A stretch of 25,632 nucleotides of DNA from JAIVGV01 sp035295985 (lineage in GTDB: Bacteria; Acidobacteriota; Blastocatellia; Pyrinomonadales; Pyrinomonadaceae): assembly GCA_035295985.1 (NCBI GenBank), contig DATHBT010000300.1, positions 1 to 25,632 on the forward strand. Direction: 5' to 3'. Below the pieces are notes generated by a model. It saw only the letters and a program-made list of their open reading frames with translations, ran no database searches and was not told where the DNA came from. Numbering within the stretch: the stretch's first letter is position 1; each line of letters begins with the position of its first letter. A program made the translations under genes and the position numbers. Positions 7,894 through 15,674 of this stretch are shown here, piece by piece.

Positions 7894-8508
7894 ATGAGTC
7901 GTGTGAATTCACTTAAAAAGAGAGCGGCGGGGGCGGGCACGAGTCCCGCCTACATCTCGCACTACGGCATCCGCGCGCGGCAGTACGGGAAGATGGTTCG
8001 TTGGTACAAGAAAGTCTTCCGGGCGCGGGTGCAGCACGAGAACGAGTTCCTCGCCTTCATGACCTTCGACGAGGAGCACCACCGGCTGGTGATCTTCGAA
8101 GACCCGGAGACCGTGGATAGGCCCGCGACCGCCGCAGGCATCGACCACATCGGCTACGGCGTGGCGGGCTTCGGCGATTTCGTCGAGACCTACGAGCGTC
8201 TCAAGGCCGCGGGCATCAGGCCGTTCGCCCAACTCAACCACAGGTTCACGACCTCGCTCTATTACCGCGACCCGGACGGCAACGAGGTCGAGTTCAGCGT
8301 TGACAACTTCCCCACCAAGGAGGAGTGCGGCGCGTTCGTCCGGGGCGAAGGGATGGCGGAGATCGGCCGCCCGCCCTTCGGCTATGACTTCGACCCCGAC
8401 GAACTCGCGCGGCTCTACCACGAGGGCGCGCCCGCGGAGACTCTGGCGCGCATCGGCCTGCCCCGCGAGGCGAAGAAGGGCGGGCGTCCCCCCGCCAGGC
8501 GGCGGTGA
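7894..8508 (+). CDS. VOC-superfamily glyoxalase/extradiol dioxygenase-like protein
   Basis: A 204-residue cytoplasmic metalloenzyme of the vicinal-oxygen-chelate fold. Two beta-alpha-beta-beta-beta modules are visible: ISHYGIRARQYGKMVRWYKK with His23, then IDHIGYGVAGFGDFVETYER with His85, and YYRDPDGNEVEFSVDNFP with Glu133. These three residues are the expected 2-His-1-Glu metal site. The region resembles catechol 2,3-dioxygenase/BphC-like proteins, but the substrate is unknown. A ~60-residue tail (FGYDFDPDELARLYHEG) follows the fold. The ATG has GAAGAGG about 10 bases upstream. A GNAT gene follows 17 bases downstream, so the pair is probably one transcript. It begins 40 bases after attC-like site 2. 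Confidence 0.85.
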   Translation: MSRVNSLKKRAAGAGTSPAYISHYGIRARQYGKMVRWYKKVFRARVQHENEFLAFMTFDEEHHRLVIFEDPETVDRPATAAGIDHIGYGVAGFGDFVETYERLKAAGIRPFAQLNHRFTTSLYYRDPDGNEVEFSVDNFPTKEECGAFVRGEGMAEIGRPPFGYDFDPDELARLYHEGAPAETLARIGLPREAKKGGRPPARRR

Positions 8509-8525
8509 CACCGCGGAGGTGAAGC

Positions 8526-9047
8526 GTGGGCTTCGATCTACAGCCCGTCCTGCGGGGCGAACTCCTCGAACTCAGGCCGCTGCGCGCGGACGACTTCCCC
8601 GCCCTCTACGCCGTGGCCTCAGACCCGCTCATCTGGGAGCAGCACCCGAACAACGACCGCCACAAGGAAGAGGTTTTTCGGGAGTTCTTCCGGGAGGCTA
8701 TGGAATCGGGCGGCGCGCTCGTCGCGGTTGACGCGGAGGACGGGCGCGTCATCGGCTCGTCTCGCTTCCACGGCTACGACGAGGCGGCGGGCGAGATCGA
8801 GATCGGCTGGACGTTCCTCGCCCGCACGCACTGGGGCGGGCGCTACAACGGCGAGATGAAGCGGCTTATGCTCGGCCACGCCTTCCGCTTCGTGGACAAC
8901 GTCGTCTTCCTCGTCGGCCCCGAGAACTGGCGCTCGCGCCGCGCCGTCGAAAAGATCGGCGGCCGTCTCATAGGCATGCGCCCCAACGGTACGGGGCGCG
9001 AGAGCGTCGTCTATCGGATCACCGCCGCGGACTTCCGCCCCCGCTGA
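8526..9047 (+). CDS. GNAT-family N-acetyltransferase (RimJ/RimL-like)
   Basis: A 173-residue acetyl-CoA-dependent acetyltransferase of the Acetyltransf_3 type. It opens with LRGELLELRPLRADDFPALY, the classic first strand-helix of this subfamily. It contains GEIEIGWTFLARTHWGGRYN, where the R-x-x-G-x-A/N acetyl-CoA phosphate-binding turn is altered to HWGGRYN, and it ends with NWRSRRAVEKIGGRLIG, the conserved N-x-x-S-x-x-x-x-E-K-x-G motif. The start is a GTG with a strong GGAGGTGA about 5 bases upstream. The acceptor (ribosomal protein, peptide or small molecule) is unknown. It is close to the VOC gene and probably cotranscribed with it. Confidence 0.85.
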   Translation: MGFDLQPVLRGELLELRPLRADDFPALYAVASDPLIWEQHPNNDRHKEEVFREFFREAMESGGALVAVDAEDGRVIGSSRFHGYDEAAGEIEIGWTFLARTHWGGRYNGEMKRLMLGHAFRFVDNVVFLVGPENWRSRRAVEKIGGRLIGMRPNGTGRESVVYRITAADFRPR

Positions 9048-9137
9048 CGCCTTCGCGCGCGGCGGCCGGCGGGTTAAGATTGCGCCGTTCGTCCTTACTC
9101 TCAGAAAATTACCCGATCAGAAAAAGGAGACGTTTGA

Positions 9138-9842
9138 ATGTACCGAACGAGGGTGGTCTCAGTTTGCGCCCTGGTGTTGATGCTGTCATCCCTGTCGCTC
9201 GCGCAGGGCACTCCCGTCGTGTTCGACAAGTCGAAACTCCCGGAGACGGGGCGCTCGGCAGCGGACTTCGTCCCCGCGGGCTGGGTTCTGGAAGAGCAGA
9301 TCGCGGGCGACCTGAACGGCGACGCCGTGCCCGACCTCGCCCTGAAGCTCGTCCAGGAGAAGCCCGCGGGCGCTAAAGAGGACGAGATCGTCGAGCGGCA
9401 GCGGGCGCTGGTCGTCCTCTTCAAAGGGCAGGACGGCGGGCTGCGTCGCGCGGGCGTGGCCGACAAGGTGTTGCAGTGTACGGCGTGCGGCGGCGCGTTC
9501 TACGGCGTCGTGGAGTCGCCCGCCGAGGTGAAGATCGAGCGCGGCGTGATCGTCGTCAACCAGGACTTCGGCTCGCGCGAGGTGACGGAGCACACCTACC
9601 GCTTCCGCTACGATCCGGCCGCGGGGCGCATCGTCCTCATCGGCTTCGACAGCACGTCGAGGGATCGCCTGACCGGCACCATCACGCAGGAGAGCACCAA
9701 CTACCTGACCGGCCGCAAAATCACCACGACCACCACGCCCCCCAGGACGCGGCGCGGCAAGGACACCGTTAAGACGACCACGCAGGCCGTCGCACGCAAG
9801 CGCACTCCGATGGAGGAAGTGGATCGCGAGAATTTCTACTGA
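9138..9842 (+). CDS. Exported protein with FG-GAP/EF-hand-like loop, unknown function
   Basis: A 234-residue protein with a signal peptide (MYRTRVVSVCALVLMLSSLS, cut after LAQG). The motif GDLNGDAVPDLALKL is an Asp-rich calcium-binding-type loop followed by a strand, as in FG-GAP/VCBS-like repeats and in a set of bacterial secreted proteins that track product values. A CTACGG pair of cysteines follows, then VIVVNQDFGSREVTEHTYRF, a beta-rich stretch. The C-terminal ~50 residues are Thr- and Arg-rich (TTTTTPPRTRRG) and probably disordered. AAAGGAGA lies about 10 bases before the ATG. I do not know its role. A strong hairpin (9863-9896) follows the stop. Confidence 0.7.
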   Translation: MYRTRVVSVCALVLMLSSLSLAQGTPVVFDKSKLPETGRSAADFVPAGWVLEEQIAGDLNGDAVPDLALKLVQEKPAGAKEDEIVERQRALVVLFKGQDGGLRRAGVADKVLQCTACGGAFYGVVESPAEVKIERGVIVVNQDFGSREVTEHTYRFRYDPAAGRIVLIGFDSTSRDRLTGTITQESTNYLTGRKITTTTTPPRTRRGKDTVKTTTQAVARKRTPMEEVDRENFY

Positions 9843-9862
9843 CGAGGGTTGCCGGCGAGAGT

Positions 9863-9896
9863 GCCGCCGGCGAGAGCACACCCTCTTGCCGGCGGC
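9863..9896 (+). terminator. Candidate terminator hairpin
   Basis: GCCGCCGGCGAGAG (9863-9876) pairs with CTCTTGCCGGCGGC (9883-9896) apart from one wobble, with a 6-base loop, 21 bases after a stop codon. A further GCCGGCGAGAG copy lies just upstream at 9851. There is no T tract, so Rho-independent function is uncertain. Confidence 0.45.
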
Positions 9897-9938
9897 CCAC
9901 CGTTCCGACGTAAGAAGTGAAGCGACGAGCCGTCCGGC

Positions 9939-10089
9939 CGTCAACAGGCCGCATAATCTCCCCGGCCTTAAGCCGTATAATCTCCCATGGCAGAGAGATT
10001 TGCCGGCAAAATTAGCACTGGCAGGAAGATTGGGCGGCCGAATAGGCGTAAAACATTACGCCTTTTAGGGCGTCTAATTGTAGTTAGGC
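9939..10089 (+). other. Long attC-like site 3 (degenerate 5' end)
   Basis: It ends GTTAGGC at 10083-10089, and its final 66 bases match 7080-7145 with four differences, including GGCGTAAAACATTACGCC, a perfect 7-base stem. The 5' boundary is ambiguous: CGTCAAC at 9939 followed by GGCCGCATAATCTCC, or GCCTTAA at 9965 followed by AGCCGTATAATCTCC. Both 5' arms can pair with GGAAGATTGGGCGGCC, so the left half may be partly duplicated. Confidence 0.5.
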
Positions 10090-10119
10090 CGCTGTCCGTA
10101 TCGAACATGGAGAAATAAG

Positions 10120-11241
10120 ATGAACAACCGCGCCCACCAAGAACAACAGGTGGCTCTTCTGCTGGCACGCCTCACCGTCTCCCTCTGGCTGGCTTTCTGT
10201 GTTGCGCCGGCCGCCTTATCGCAGGAAGGGAGGCTGGTGCGCGAGAGCGTGCATAGCCCGTCGCTTGAGAAGACCGTGACCAAAGAGTCGCCGGACCGCA
10301 GCGTGATCGTCTATCTTCCGCCGAGTTACGACAAGTCGCCGGCGAAAAGATACCCGGTCGTCTATCTGCTTCATGGAATCACCGACACAAACGAGGTCTG
10401 GGCCCGGGAGTGGACGAAGCGGAGCGACACCTGGGGAACTATCCAGGGCGTGATGAATAGCGGGATCACCGAGCATCTGTTCGGCGAGATGATCGTCGTC
10501 ATGCCTGACGAGTTGACCAAATGGGGCGGGAGCTTTTACACCAACTCGCCCGTTACAGGCAACTGGGAGGACTTCACGGTTAAAGAGTTGGTGAGCCACA
10601 TAGACCGCAAGTACCGCACGCTCGCCAGGGCTTCAAGCCGAGGCATCGCGGGGCATTCGATGGGAGGGTACGGGGCCATCAAGCTGGGGATGAAACACCC
10701 GGACGTTTACAGCGTCGTTTACGCCATGAACCCGGCCGTGCTCGGGTGGGGGCGCGACATCACGATTGAAAATCCTGCTTTCGCCTCGGTGCTGGAGATG
10801 AAGTCACCCGAAGAAGCCATGAAGGGCGGCTTCTACGCGCTCGGAATTATCGTCGTCGGTCAAGCGTTTTCCCCCAACCCCGCCCGCCCGCCATTTTATG
10901 TTGACTTCCCTTTCGCACTGGCCGACGGAAGGCTCCAACCGGCAGAGCCTGCTTTCAGCAAGTGGCAGAAGAGCTTCCCCGTGAACATGGTCGGCGAATA
11001 CAAGTCGAACCTGTCGAGGCTGCGAGGCCTGAGGTTTGATTCAGGCTACGAGGACGAGTTCACGCACATTCCGCCGACCGCGCGCGCTTTATCCACCGCG
11101 CTGACCGCCCACGGCATCGAGCATGTGTTCGAGGAATATAATGGGGATCACCGCAATCGGCTGTGGGGGCGCACGGGAAGGATCGCGACTGAAGTTCTGC
11201 CTTACTTCTGGTTGCTATTAGATTCGCAGGCGCAAAGATGA
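10120..11241 (+). CDS. Exported alpha/beta-hydrolase esterase (esterase D/feruloyl esterase-like)
   Basis: A 373-residue serine hydrolase with a signal peptide (hydrophobic LTVSLWLAFCVAPAALSQEG). Typical esterase landmarks follow: SVIVYLPPSYD, YPVVYLLHGITDTNEVW (oxyanion-hole strand and loop), and GIAGHSMGGYGAIKL with nucleophile Ser180 in G-H-S-M-G. The acid is probably one of the Asp residues in FDSGYEDEF, and His344 in YNGDHRNRLW is the likely catalytic histidine. This is the fold of putative esterase/antigen-85-like proteins; the substrate (acyl ester, S-formyl or feruloyl) cannot be read. GGAG lies about 10 bases before the ATG. It is the single gene between the sites at 9939-10089 and 11254-11339. 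Confidence 0.85.
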   Translation: MNNRAHQEQQVALLLARLTVSLWLAFCVAPAALSQEGRLVRESVHSPSLEKTVTKESPDRSVIVYLPPSYDKSPAKRYPVVYLLHGITDTNEVWAREWTKRSDTWGTIQGVMNSGITEHLFGEMIVVMPDELTKWGGSFYTNSPVTGNWEDFTVKELVSHIDRKYRTLARASSRGIAGHSMGGYGAIKLGMKHPDVYSVVYAMNPAVLGWGRDITIENPAFASVLEMKSPEEAMKGGFYALGIIVVGQAFSPNPARPPFYVDFPFALADGRLQPAEPAFSKWQKSFPVNMVGEYKSNLSRLRGLRFDSGYEDEFTHIPPTARALSTALTAHGIEHVFEEYNGDHRNRLWGRTGRIATEVLPYFWLLLDSQAQR

Positions 11242-11253
11242 TCTGCCGTCGCG

Positions 11254-11339
11254 GCCTAACAACGGCATGCACCCGACGCCCCGTCAGCCTGCCGCTCATG
11301 CACGTTGTGCAGGGGCGCGGGTGATGCCGGGCGTTGGGC
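11254..11339 (+). other. attC-like recombination site 4
   Basis: GCCTAAC (11254-11260) and GTTGGGC (11333-11339), 86 bases. Left half AACGGCATGCACCCG pairs with right half CGGGTGATGCCGGGCGTT, with one extra G on the left strand. It starts 12 bases after the esterase stop codon. Confidence 0.85.
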
Positions 11340-11430
11340 TGCTTATCTATTGAATACTATATCTAAAGAATTAAACACCAATTCTGAATCCAAGATAGGT
11401 TCAGACCTGCCCCTACAATTTTAATGACGG

Positions 11431-11691
11431 TTAATGTTCTTTCGTGAAAACGGTCTCCCGGCCGCTCCGTTTTAAGATCATCTGATTTTTCGCGGCGTCA
11501 AATTCCATAACTACCCCCACAGGATCGAATTTAAATTTATCCTGCGCCGTGGCTTCGAGCGGGAAAGAGGACTGCCCGGTCGGCTGCGCGTGAAGCGTCG
11601 CACCTTCTCTGGTGATCGTAAATTTCCCGGGAACTCCCGGGCTCGAATATACTCCGACGTATTTGTCCAGAACTTCCGGGCTGACCGCGAT
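11431..11691 (-). pseudogene. Cut-off C-terminal domain of the serine hydrolase gene
   Basis: Immediately past the TAA stop of the beta-lactamase-family gene (stop at 11692-11694), the same frame continues for 86 residues to a second TAA at 11431-11433. The translation, IAVSPEVLDKYVGVYSSPGV and on through TITREGATLHAQPTGQ to KRSGRETVFTKEH, has the form of the small beta domain (DUF3471-like) that commonly follows the hydrolase domain in this family. One base (for instance AAA to TAA) would account for the break. There is no start codon and ribosome site of its own, so it is probably not made unless the stop is read through. Confidence 0.75.
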
Positions 11692-12768
11692 TTATTCAAA
11701 GGTCGGAATCTCGAAGGGTTTATTCTGGTAAATGTCGAAAATGCCGCTGAAGATTTTTCCTATGGAGTAAACTTTTGCATTCGCGGTATAGGCGATGGCT
11801 AGTTTTTCTTCCGGCAGGTAAAGTACCGTCGAACTAAAGCCGTCCATGCCCCCTGAATTCCCATAGATTGTTTTGCCGCCGAGCTTTTGTTCGCTCATTC
11901 CCATTCCATAAATTCCGGGCTGACCGCTTTTCATCTGATTGACGTTCTCCTGCGAAATGAGCTTCCCGTCAAAGAGCGCCTGAATGAACTTGACGAGATC
12001 GCTCGGCGTCGAAATGATCGCGCCCGCGCCGCCCGGAACGCTCAAATCGATTTCGTCTTGCTGTTTCCAGTCTCCGGCGTAACTGTAGGAAAAACTTTCC
12101 TTTTTGCTGACGTCGGTTTTTCCCGTGCCGAGATAAGTATCCTTCAGCCCGAGCTTTCCGGTGATTCTTTCCTTTAATGCGTCCTGATAAGGTTTGCCGT
12201 CTAACTTTTCGACGACATAACCCAAAAGCACATATCCGGCATTGCTGTAACTGCGTTTTTCGCCCGGCTCGAAATCAGGCGTCCCCCTGGCAATGAAGGC
12301 GAGCGTCTCGTCTTTCGTTCTCGCGCTTAACGACCAGGAGCGAAAATTGGGGTCGCTGGTAAAGTTGTGGATTCCGCTGCGGTGCGTCAGAATGTGCGCG
12401 ATGGTGATTTTACTGGAGTTTGGAATCTGCGGGAAGAATTTGTCGAGCGTGTCCGAAAGCTTTAATTTTCCTTCCTCGACGAGCTGAAAGATCATCGCGG
12501 CGGTGAACGTTTTTGTGATCGAACCGATCCGGTATCTGGTCGCCGTGGTCGCAGGCTTTCTCTCGCTGCCGTTGATCTGGCTGTAGCCGATGGCACGGCT
12601 ATAAAGGACCTTGCCGTCTTTGGCAATAGTTAAACTTCCCATCGCCTGATTCTTTTCGGCGAGCCGATCAAAAAACCGGTCGAGCTTGGCTTTGTCCAGC
12701 GTCTGCGCCGAAACGGCGGTAAACACCGCCAAAATCATTAGAGTTGCGGATAATATTTTATTTCTCAT
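11692..12768 (-). CDS. Exported serine beta-lactamase-fold hydrolase, prematurely terminated
   Basis: A 358-residue class C/DD-peptidase-like serine hydrolase (the beta-lactamase-related Pfam type). It has a signal peptide (MRNKILSATLMILAVFTAVS, cut at AQ), the nucleophile motif SITK (Ser83, Lys86), the second motif YSN (Tyr174-Asn176) and a third-motif candidate in GNSGGMDGF in place of KTG. Family members are often esterases, peptidases or transferases rather than true beta-lactamases, so resistance should not be assumed. The ATG at 12768 puts the signal peptide at the N-terminus; one at 12789 adds seven residues; neither has a clear ribosome site. It is transcribed against the array direction and is AT-richer than its neighbours. 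An in-frame TAA separates it from the domain at 11431-11691. Confidence 0.85.
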   Translation of the reverse strand: MRNKILSATLMILAVFTAVSAQTLDKAKLDRFFDRLAEKNQAMGSLTIAKDGKVLYSRAIGYSQINGSERKPATTATRYRIGSITKTFTAAMIFQLVEEGKLKLSDTLDKFFPQIPNSSKITIAHILTHRSGIHNFTSDPNFRSWSLSARTKDETLAFIARGTPDFEPGEKRSYSNAGYVLLGYVVEKLDGKPYQDALKERITGKLGLKDTYLGTGKTDVSKKESFSYSYAGDWKQQDEIDLSVPGGAGAIISTPSDLVKFIQALFDGKLISQENVNQMKSGQPGIYGMGMSEQKLGGKTIYGNSGGMDGFSSTVLYLPEEKLAIAYTANAKVYSIGKIFSGIFDIYQNKPFEIPTFE

Positions 12769-12868
12769 AATATCTATTACGTTTGTCATTAGAATTTATT
12801 AACACGAATCTGCGGAAAAGTTCCCGTATAAGTCAGACCGTGTAGCGAGAGGTTATGATTACGCCGCC

Positions 12869-12976
12869 GCCCAACAACTCCTTGCAGATGACGGCGCGGG
12901 AGCGTGTTTGTCATTCTTCCCGTAACGTCGTGAGTTGTCGCGCCTCGCGCGCCGCATCTGAAGTCGTGCGTTAGGC
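12869..12976 (+). other. attC-like recombination site 5
   Basis: GCCCAAC (12869-12875) to GTTAGGC (12970-12976), 108 bases. Left TGCAGATGACGGCGCG pairs with right CGCGCCGCATCTGA except for one G and one A that stay unpaired on the left strand. The sequence of the arms differs from the GGCATGCACCC type, so this site belongs to a different subfamily while keeping the same architecture. Confidence 0.85.
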
Positions 12977-13002
12977 GTCTGGCAGTCTGAAAGGAGTGAA
13001 GA

Positions 13003-13386
13003 ATGACAGAGACAGAAGAGAGCTATCCTTATGCAACTCACCTCGACGTGTTCTACAACCCGCTGGAGTTGGTGGACGTGCCAGCTTTGGTCGCGGCTTG
13101 TACTGACCGCTGGTACAACCAGACGCTCTGCCGGGTGAATGACTCAGTCATCCGACTGGGCGTCGTTGAAGGTGAGTACCACTGGCATAAGCACGATGAT
13201 GAGGACGAGTTTTTCTATGTGGTAGAAGGGCTGTTCCTCATCGACTTAGAGGGCCGCACGGTGGAGTTATCGCCGGGGCAGGGGTTTGTGATTCCGAAGG
13301 GTGTAATGCACCGTCCGCGAGCACCCAAGCGAACGGTGATCCTGATGGTAGAGGGCGCGGGCATCGTGCCGACAGGCGACGCCTAA
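13003..13386 (+). CDS. Cupin-domain protein
   Basis: A single-domain 127-residue cupin, probably cytoplasmic. The first cupin motif is HWHKHDDEDEFFYVVEG with His62, His64 and Glu69 as likely metal ligands. The second motif is PGQGFVIPKGVMHRP with His103 as the fourth ligand. The remainder is short beta strands. The function is not readable: such small cupins can be isomerases, dioxygenases or sugar-binding regulators. AAAGGAGTGAAG provides a good ribosome site 5-10 bases before the ATG. The stop codon TAA is formed by bases of the GCCTAAC box of the next attC-like site, a typical cassette arrangement. This cassette (12976-13483) is the most compact of the array. Confidence 0.85.
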   Translation: MTETEESYPYATHLDVFYNPLELVDVPALVAACTDRWYNQTLCRVNDSVIRLGVVEGEYHWHKHDDEDEFFYVVEGLFLIDLEGRTVELSPGQGFVIPKGVMHRPRAPKRTVILMVEGAGIVPTGDA

Positions 13387-13483
13387 CAACGGCATGCACC
13401 CGACCCGTATCAGCATGGATGTCATTCGCAAGATTGGATGCTGCTTGCAGTTGTCTGCGGGCGGGTGATGCCGGGCGTTGGAT
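13381..13483 (+). other. attC-like recombination site 6
   Basis: GCCTAAC (13381-13387) to GTTGGAT (13477-13483), 103 bases, overlapping the cupin stop codon. GGCATGCACCCGACCCG on the left pairs with CGGGCGGGTGATGCCGGG on the right with an extra G. The left half is almost identical to those at 11254 and 15528. Confidence 0.85.
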
Positions 13484-13533
13484 TGCTGGCTGGGTAGGTA
13501 CATTAAGGAACAATCTTCGAGAGGGATAATCTT

Positions 13534-15507
13534 GTGAGAAGAAACACCTTGTTTTTTCTGTTCATGGTTCTATTTCTCGCCCTTTTCCTAGGCGCTTTTG
13601 GAGGGGCGCAAGGACAGGTTTTAATCGATAAGGGGCAAAGCTTAAATGAGCAACCGCCTGCCGTGGTGCTGGATTTGGTGGCGCGCGGGATTGAACTGAC
13701 CGAAGGTGACCGGCTTGATGAGGCCGTAGCCGCTTTGAAAAAGGCAATCTCCCTGGCTCCTCGTTACTTGCGCGCGCACATCGAATACAGAAACGTCAAA
13801 GGGAACTACCTCGGCCACCTTGACGATCTGAAAGCAGAGTACGAATCGCTCATAGAGAAAGAGCCGGATAATCCTGTTTATCTGATGGCCGTTTATTATC
13901 TTTCGAACGGCAGCTTCGGGCGGGATTCTCTTGAGAAAGTCGCAGAGATCGCGCCCGAGTGGGCCTGGGGGCATTACGCCAAAGCCTTACTTTTGTTGGA
14001 CAAAGAGCCGGAGGGGGCCGTCGGCGAGCTTCTTCAAACTATCGAGAAAGAGCCGTCAGCAACTGAAGCATATTACCTCCTAATAAGCCTTCAGGAGACG
14101 AAACTCAATAGGATTGATGACGCTATCGCGACGGCTGAAAAATTCGCGGGCCGAGCCGGCCTCCGCGCCAAAGGGCTTCCGGCGCTTTGGCGGCTACGGC
14201 TCAAGAAGGCGAATCAATCAGAAGAAGCAAAGGAGAGGCTGAGACATGAATTACAGAAATTAGCGAATGTTTCCTCCGACGTGGAAATTCTCCGCTCGAT
14301 CCGCTCAGCCTATACGGAGTTGCTGAAAGATCGGGAAAGCGCGCGCTCGGTTGAAGAGAAGATACGCAGGATTGATCCCGAATGGTACCCGATGCGCGGC
14401 TGGAGGTTTTCCAGAATAACATTCAACGAAAGCGGCGTTCCCCGATTTATCGTTCTAGCTAATCGTCAACTAGCAATCTATAACAAAGTTCAGGAAGCAA
14501 TGGAGAATCCAGACCCTCAAGAAAGGATCAGGAGACTGGAAGACTTACTGTCGCTCGGCCCGAACCCTGTGTTAAAGCGGATAATTTATGAGGATATTTT
14601 CCGGGTCGCGGTCAAAGCGACTGATGCGGCTGCGACGCTCAAGTATGCGGATGCTTTACGCGCGATAGACCCGTCCGATACGGGCGTGCTGGCAAAGGCG
14701 GCCCTGGTGCTAGCTAACAGGAGGGTTGATCTGAAAAAGGCACTTCAATATGCGCGGGTAGCGGAAAAAGCTACGGCGGAGTTCCAATTAGCGCAGAGGC
14801 CGCCGAATACTCCCGGGGACATATTCGAAATGTCTTTCCCCGAGCAGAGGCAGCGCGAGGCTTACGCGGAGAACCGTGCAGTCGCGCTTCATGCCCTGGG
14901 CCGGGTTTTTTACCGGATGGGGAATTACAAGGAGGCCGGGACGGTTTTACGCAAAGCAGTTAATGCGAAGCGCTCAGCATTACGCTTGACACACTTAGCT
15001 GAGGCGCTCCTCAAACTTGGGCACATGGATGAGGCTGAAAAGCTAACCGCCGAAGCGAGTAAACAACTGGCTGAAACAGTCAGACGCAGCTTTGTTAATG
15101 AGCCCCTTGACGACTTCCAGCTAGAATCAATTAACAGCCGTAAATACATTTTTTCGGCCCTGAGGGGGAAGGTCGTGCTAATCAACTTCTGGGCGACCTG
15201 GTGCGCACCCTGCCGGGAGGAATTGCCCGTGCTTAACAGGTTATATGAAAAGTATAGAGAAAGGGGGTTGGAGGTGCTGGCCGTCTCGACCGATGAGGAA
15301 CGGAAAAAAGTACCCCGATTCGTGAAGGAATACAGACTCACCATCCCAGTGTTTTATGATTCTGGTATGAAAGACTACTTTAATGCCAAGACAATCCCGA
15401 CAAACATATTTATTGGTCGGGAGGGCAAGGTGCGTTACCGTAAGATAGGCTTTGACGAAGAAAGCGTCCGCGAACTTGAAGCAGTTATTATTGAGCTACT
15501 CAAATGA
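13534..15507 (+). CDS. TPR protein fused to a TlpA-like thioredoxin domain, exported
   Basis: A 657-residue predicted periplasmic or membrane-anchored protein. A strong signal peptide opens it (RRNTLFFLFMVLFLALFLGA). Residues ~45-515 form helical TPR-like repeats (for example LVARGIELTEGDRLDEAVAA and AVALHALGRVFYRMGNYKEA). Residues ~525-655 are a TlpA/ResA-type thioredoxin: DFQLESINSRKYIFSALRGK, then VVLINFWATWCAPCREELPV with the redox pair Cys557/Cys560, and the cis-proline region KTIPTNIFIGREGKVR. It likely performs thiol-disulfide exchange on partners held by the repeat region. The start is GTG with GAGAGGG about 10 bases upstream. GC content is clearly lower than flanking chromosome. It is the sole gene between sites 6 and 7. 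Confidence 0.88.
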   Translation: MRRNTLFFLFMVLFLALFLGAFGGAQGQVLIDKGQSLNEQPPAVVLDLVARGIELTEGDRLDEAVAALKKAISLAPRYLRAHIEYRNVKGNYLGHLDDLKAEYESLIEKEPDNPVYLMAVYYLSNGSFGRDSLEKVAEIAPEWAWGHYAKALLLLDKEPEGAVGELLQTIEKEPSATEAYYLLISLQETKLNRIDDAIATAEKFAGRAGLRAKGLPALWRLRLKKANQSEEAKERLRHELQKLANVSSDVEILRSIRSAYTELLKDRESARSVEEKIRRIDPEWYPMRGWRFSRITFNESGVPRFIVLANRQLAIYNKVQEAMENPDPQERIRRLEDLLSLGPNPVLKRIIYEDIFRVAVKATDAAATLKYADALRAIDPSDTGVLAKAALVLANRRVDLKKALQYARVAEKATAEFQLAQRPPNTPGDIFEMSFPEQRQREAYAENRAVALHALGRVFYRMGNYKEAGTVLRKAVNAKRSALRLTHLAEALLKLGHMDEAEKLTAEASKQLAETVRRSFVNEPLDDFQLESINSRKYIFSALRGKVVLINFWATWCAPCREELPVLNRLYEKYRERGLEVLAVSTDEERKKVPRFVKEYRLTIPVFYDSGMKDYFNAKTIPTNIFIGREGKVRYRKIGFDEESVRELEAVIIELLK

Positions 15508-15527
15508 TCGTCAATTACCGCGCCGCA

Positions 15528-15613
15528 ATCTAACAACGGCATGCACCCGACCCGCAACAGCGCGGCTTTTAACCTCAATCTCTTGGGCAGGCGGGTGATG
15601 CCGGGCGCTATGT
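15528..15613 (+). other. attC-like recombination site 7 (right box degenerate)
   Basis: ATCTAAC (15528-15534), then AACGGCATGCACCCGACCCG, and the right arm GCGGGTGATGCCGGGC. The final box reads GCTATGT (15607-15613) instead of GTTRRRY, with C in the second position and T in the fifth. 86 bases. The stem is intact, but the crossover box has decayed. Confidence 0.7.
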
Positions 15614-15674
15614 GGCTCTCGCGGCCGGGCGCGGGGGGTGTTACCGGAATGCGTTTGCATACGGAGGTGTGGGC

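Noticed and set aside
11242..11430. A further small gene between the esterase and the hydrolase remnant
   Set aside because: The stretch contains attC-like site 4 and an AT-rich spacer; no frame with a ribosome site and coding pattern was found.
11692..12768. Antibiotic-resistance beta-lactamase
   Set aside because: Only the general serine-hydrolase fold motifs are seen; the third motif is not a classic KTG and many relatives are esterases or peptidases, so a resistance call is not supported.
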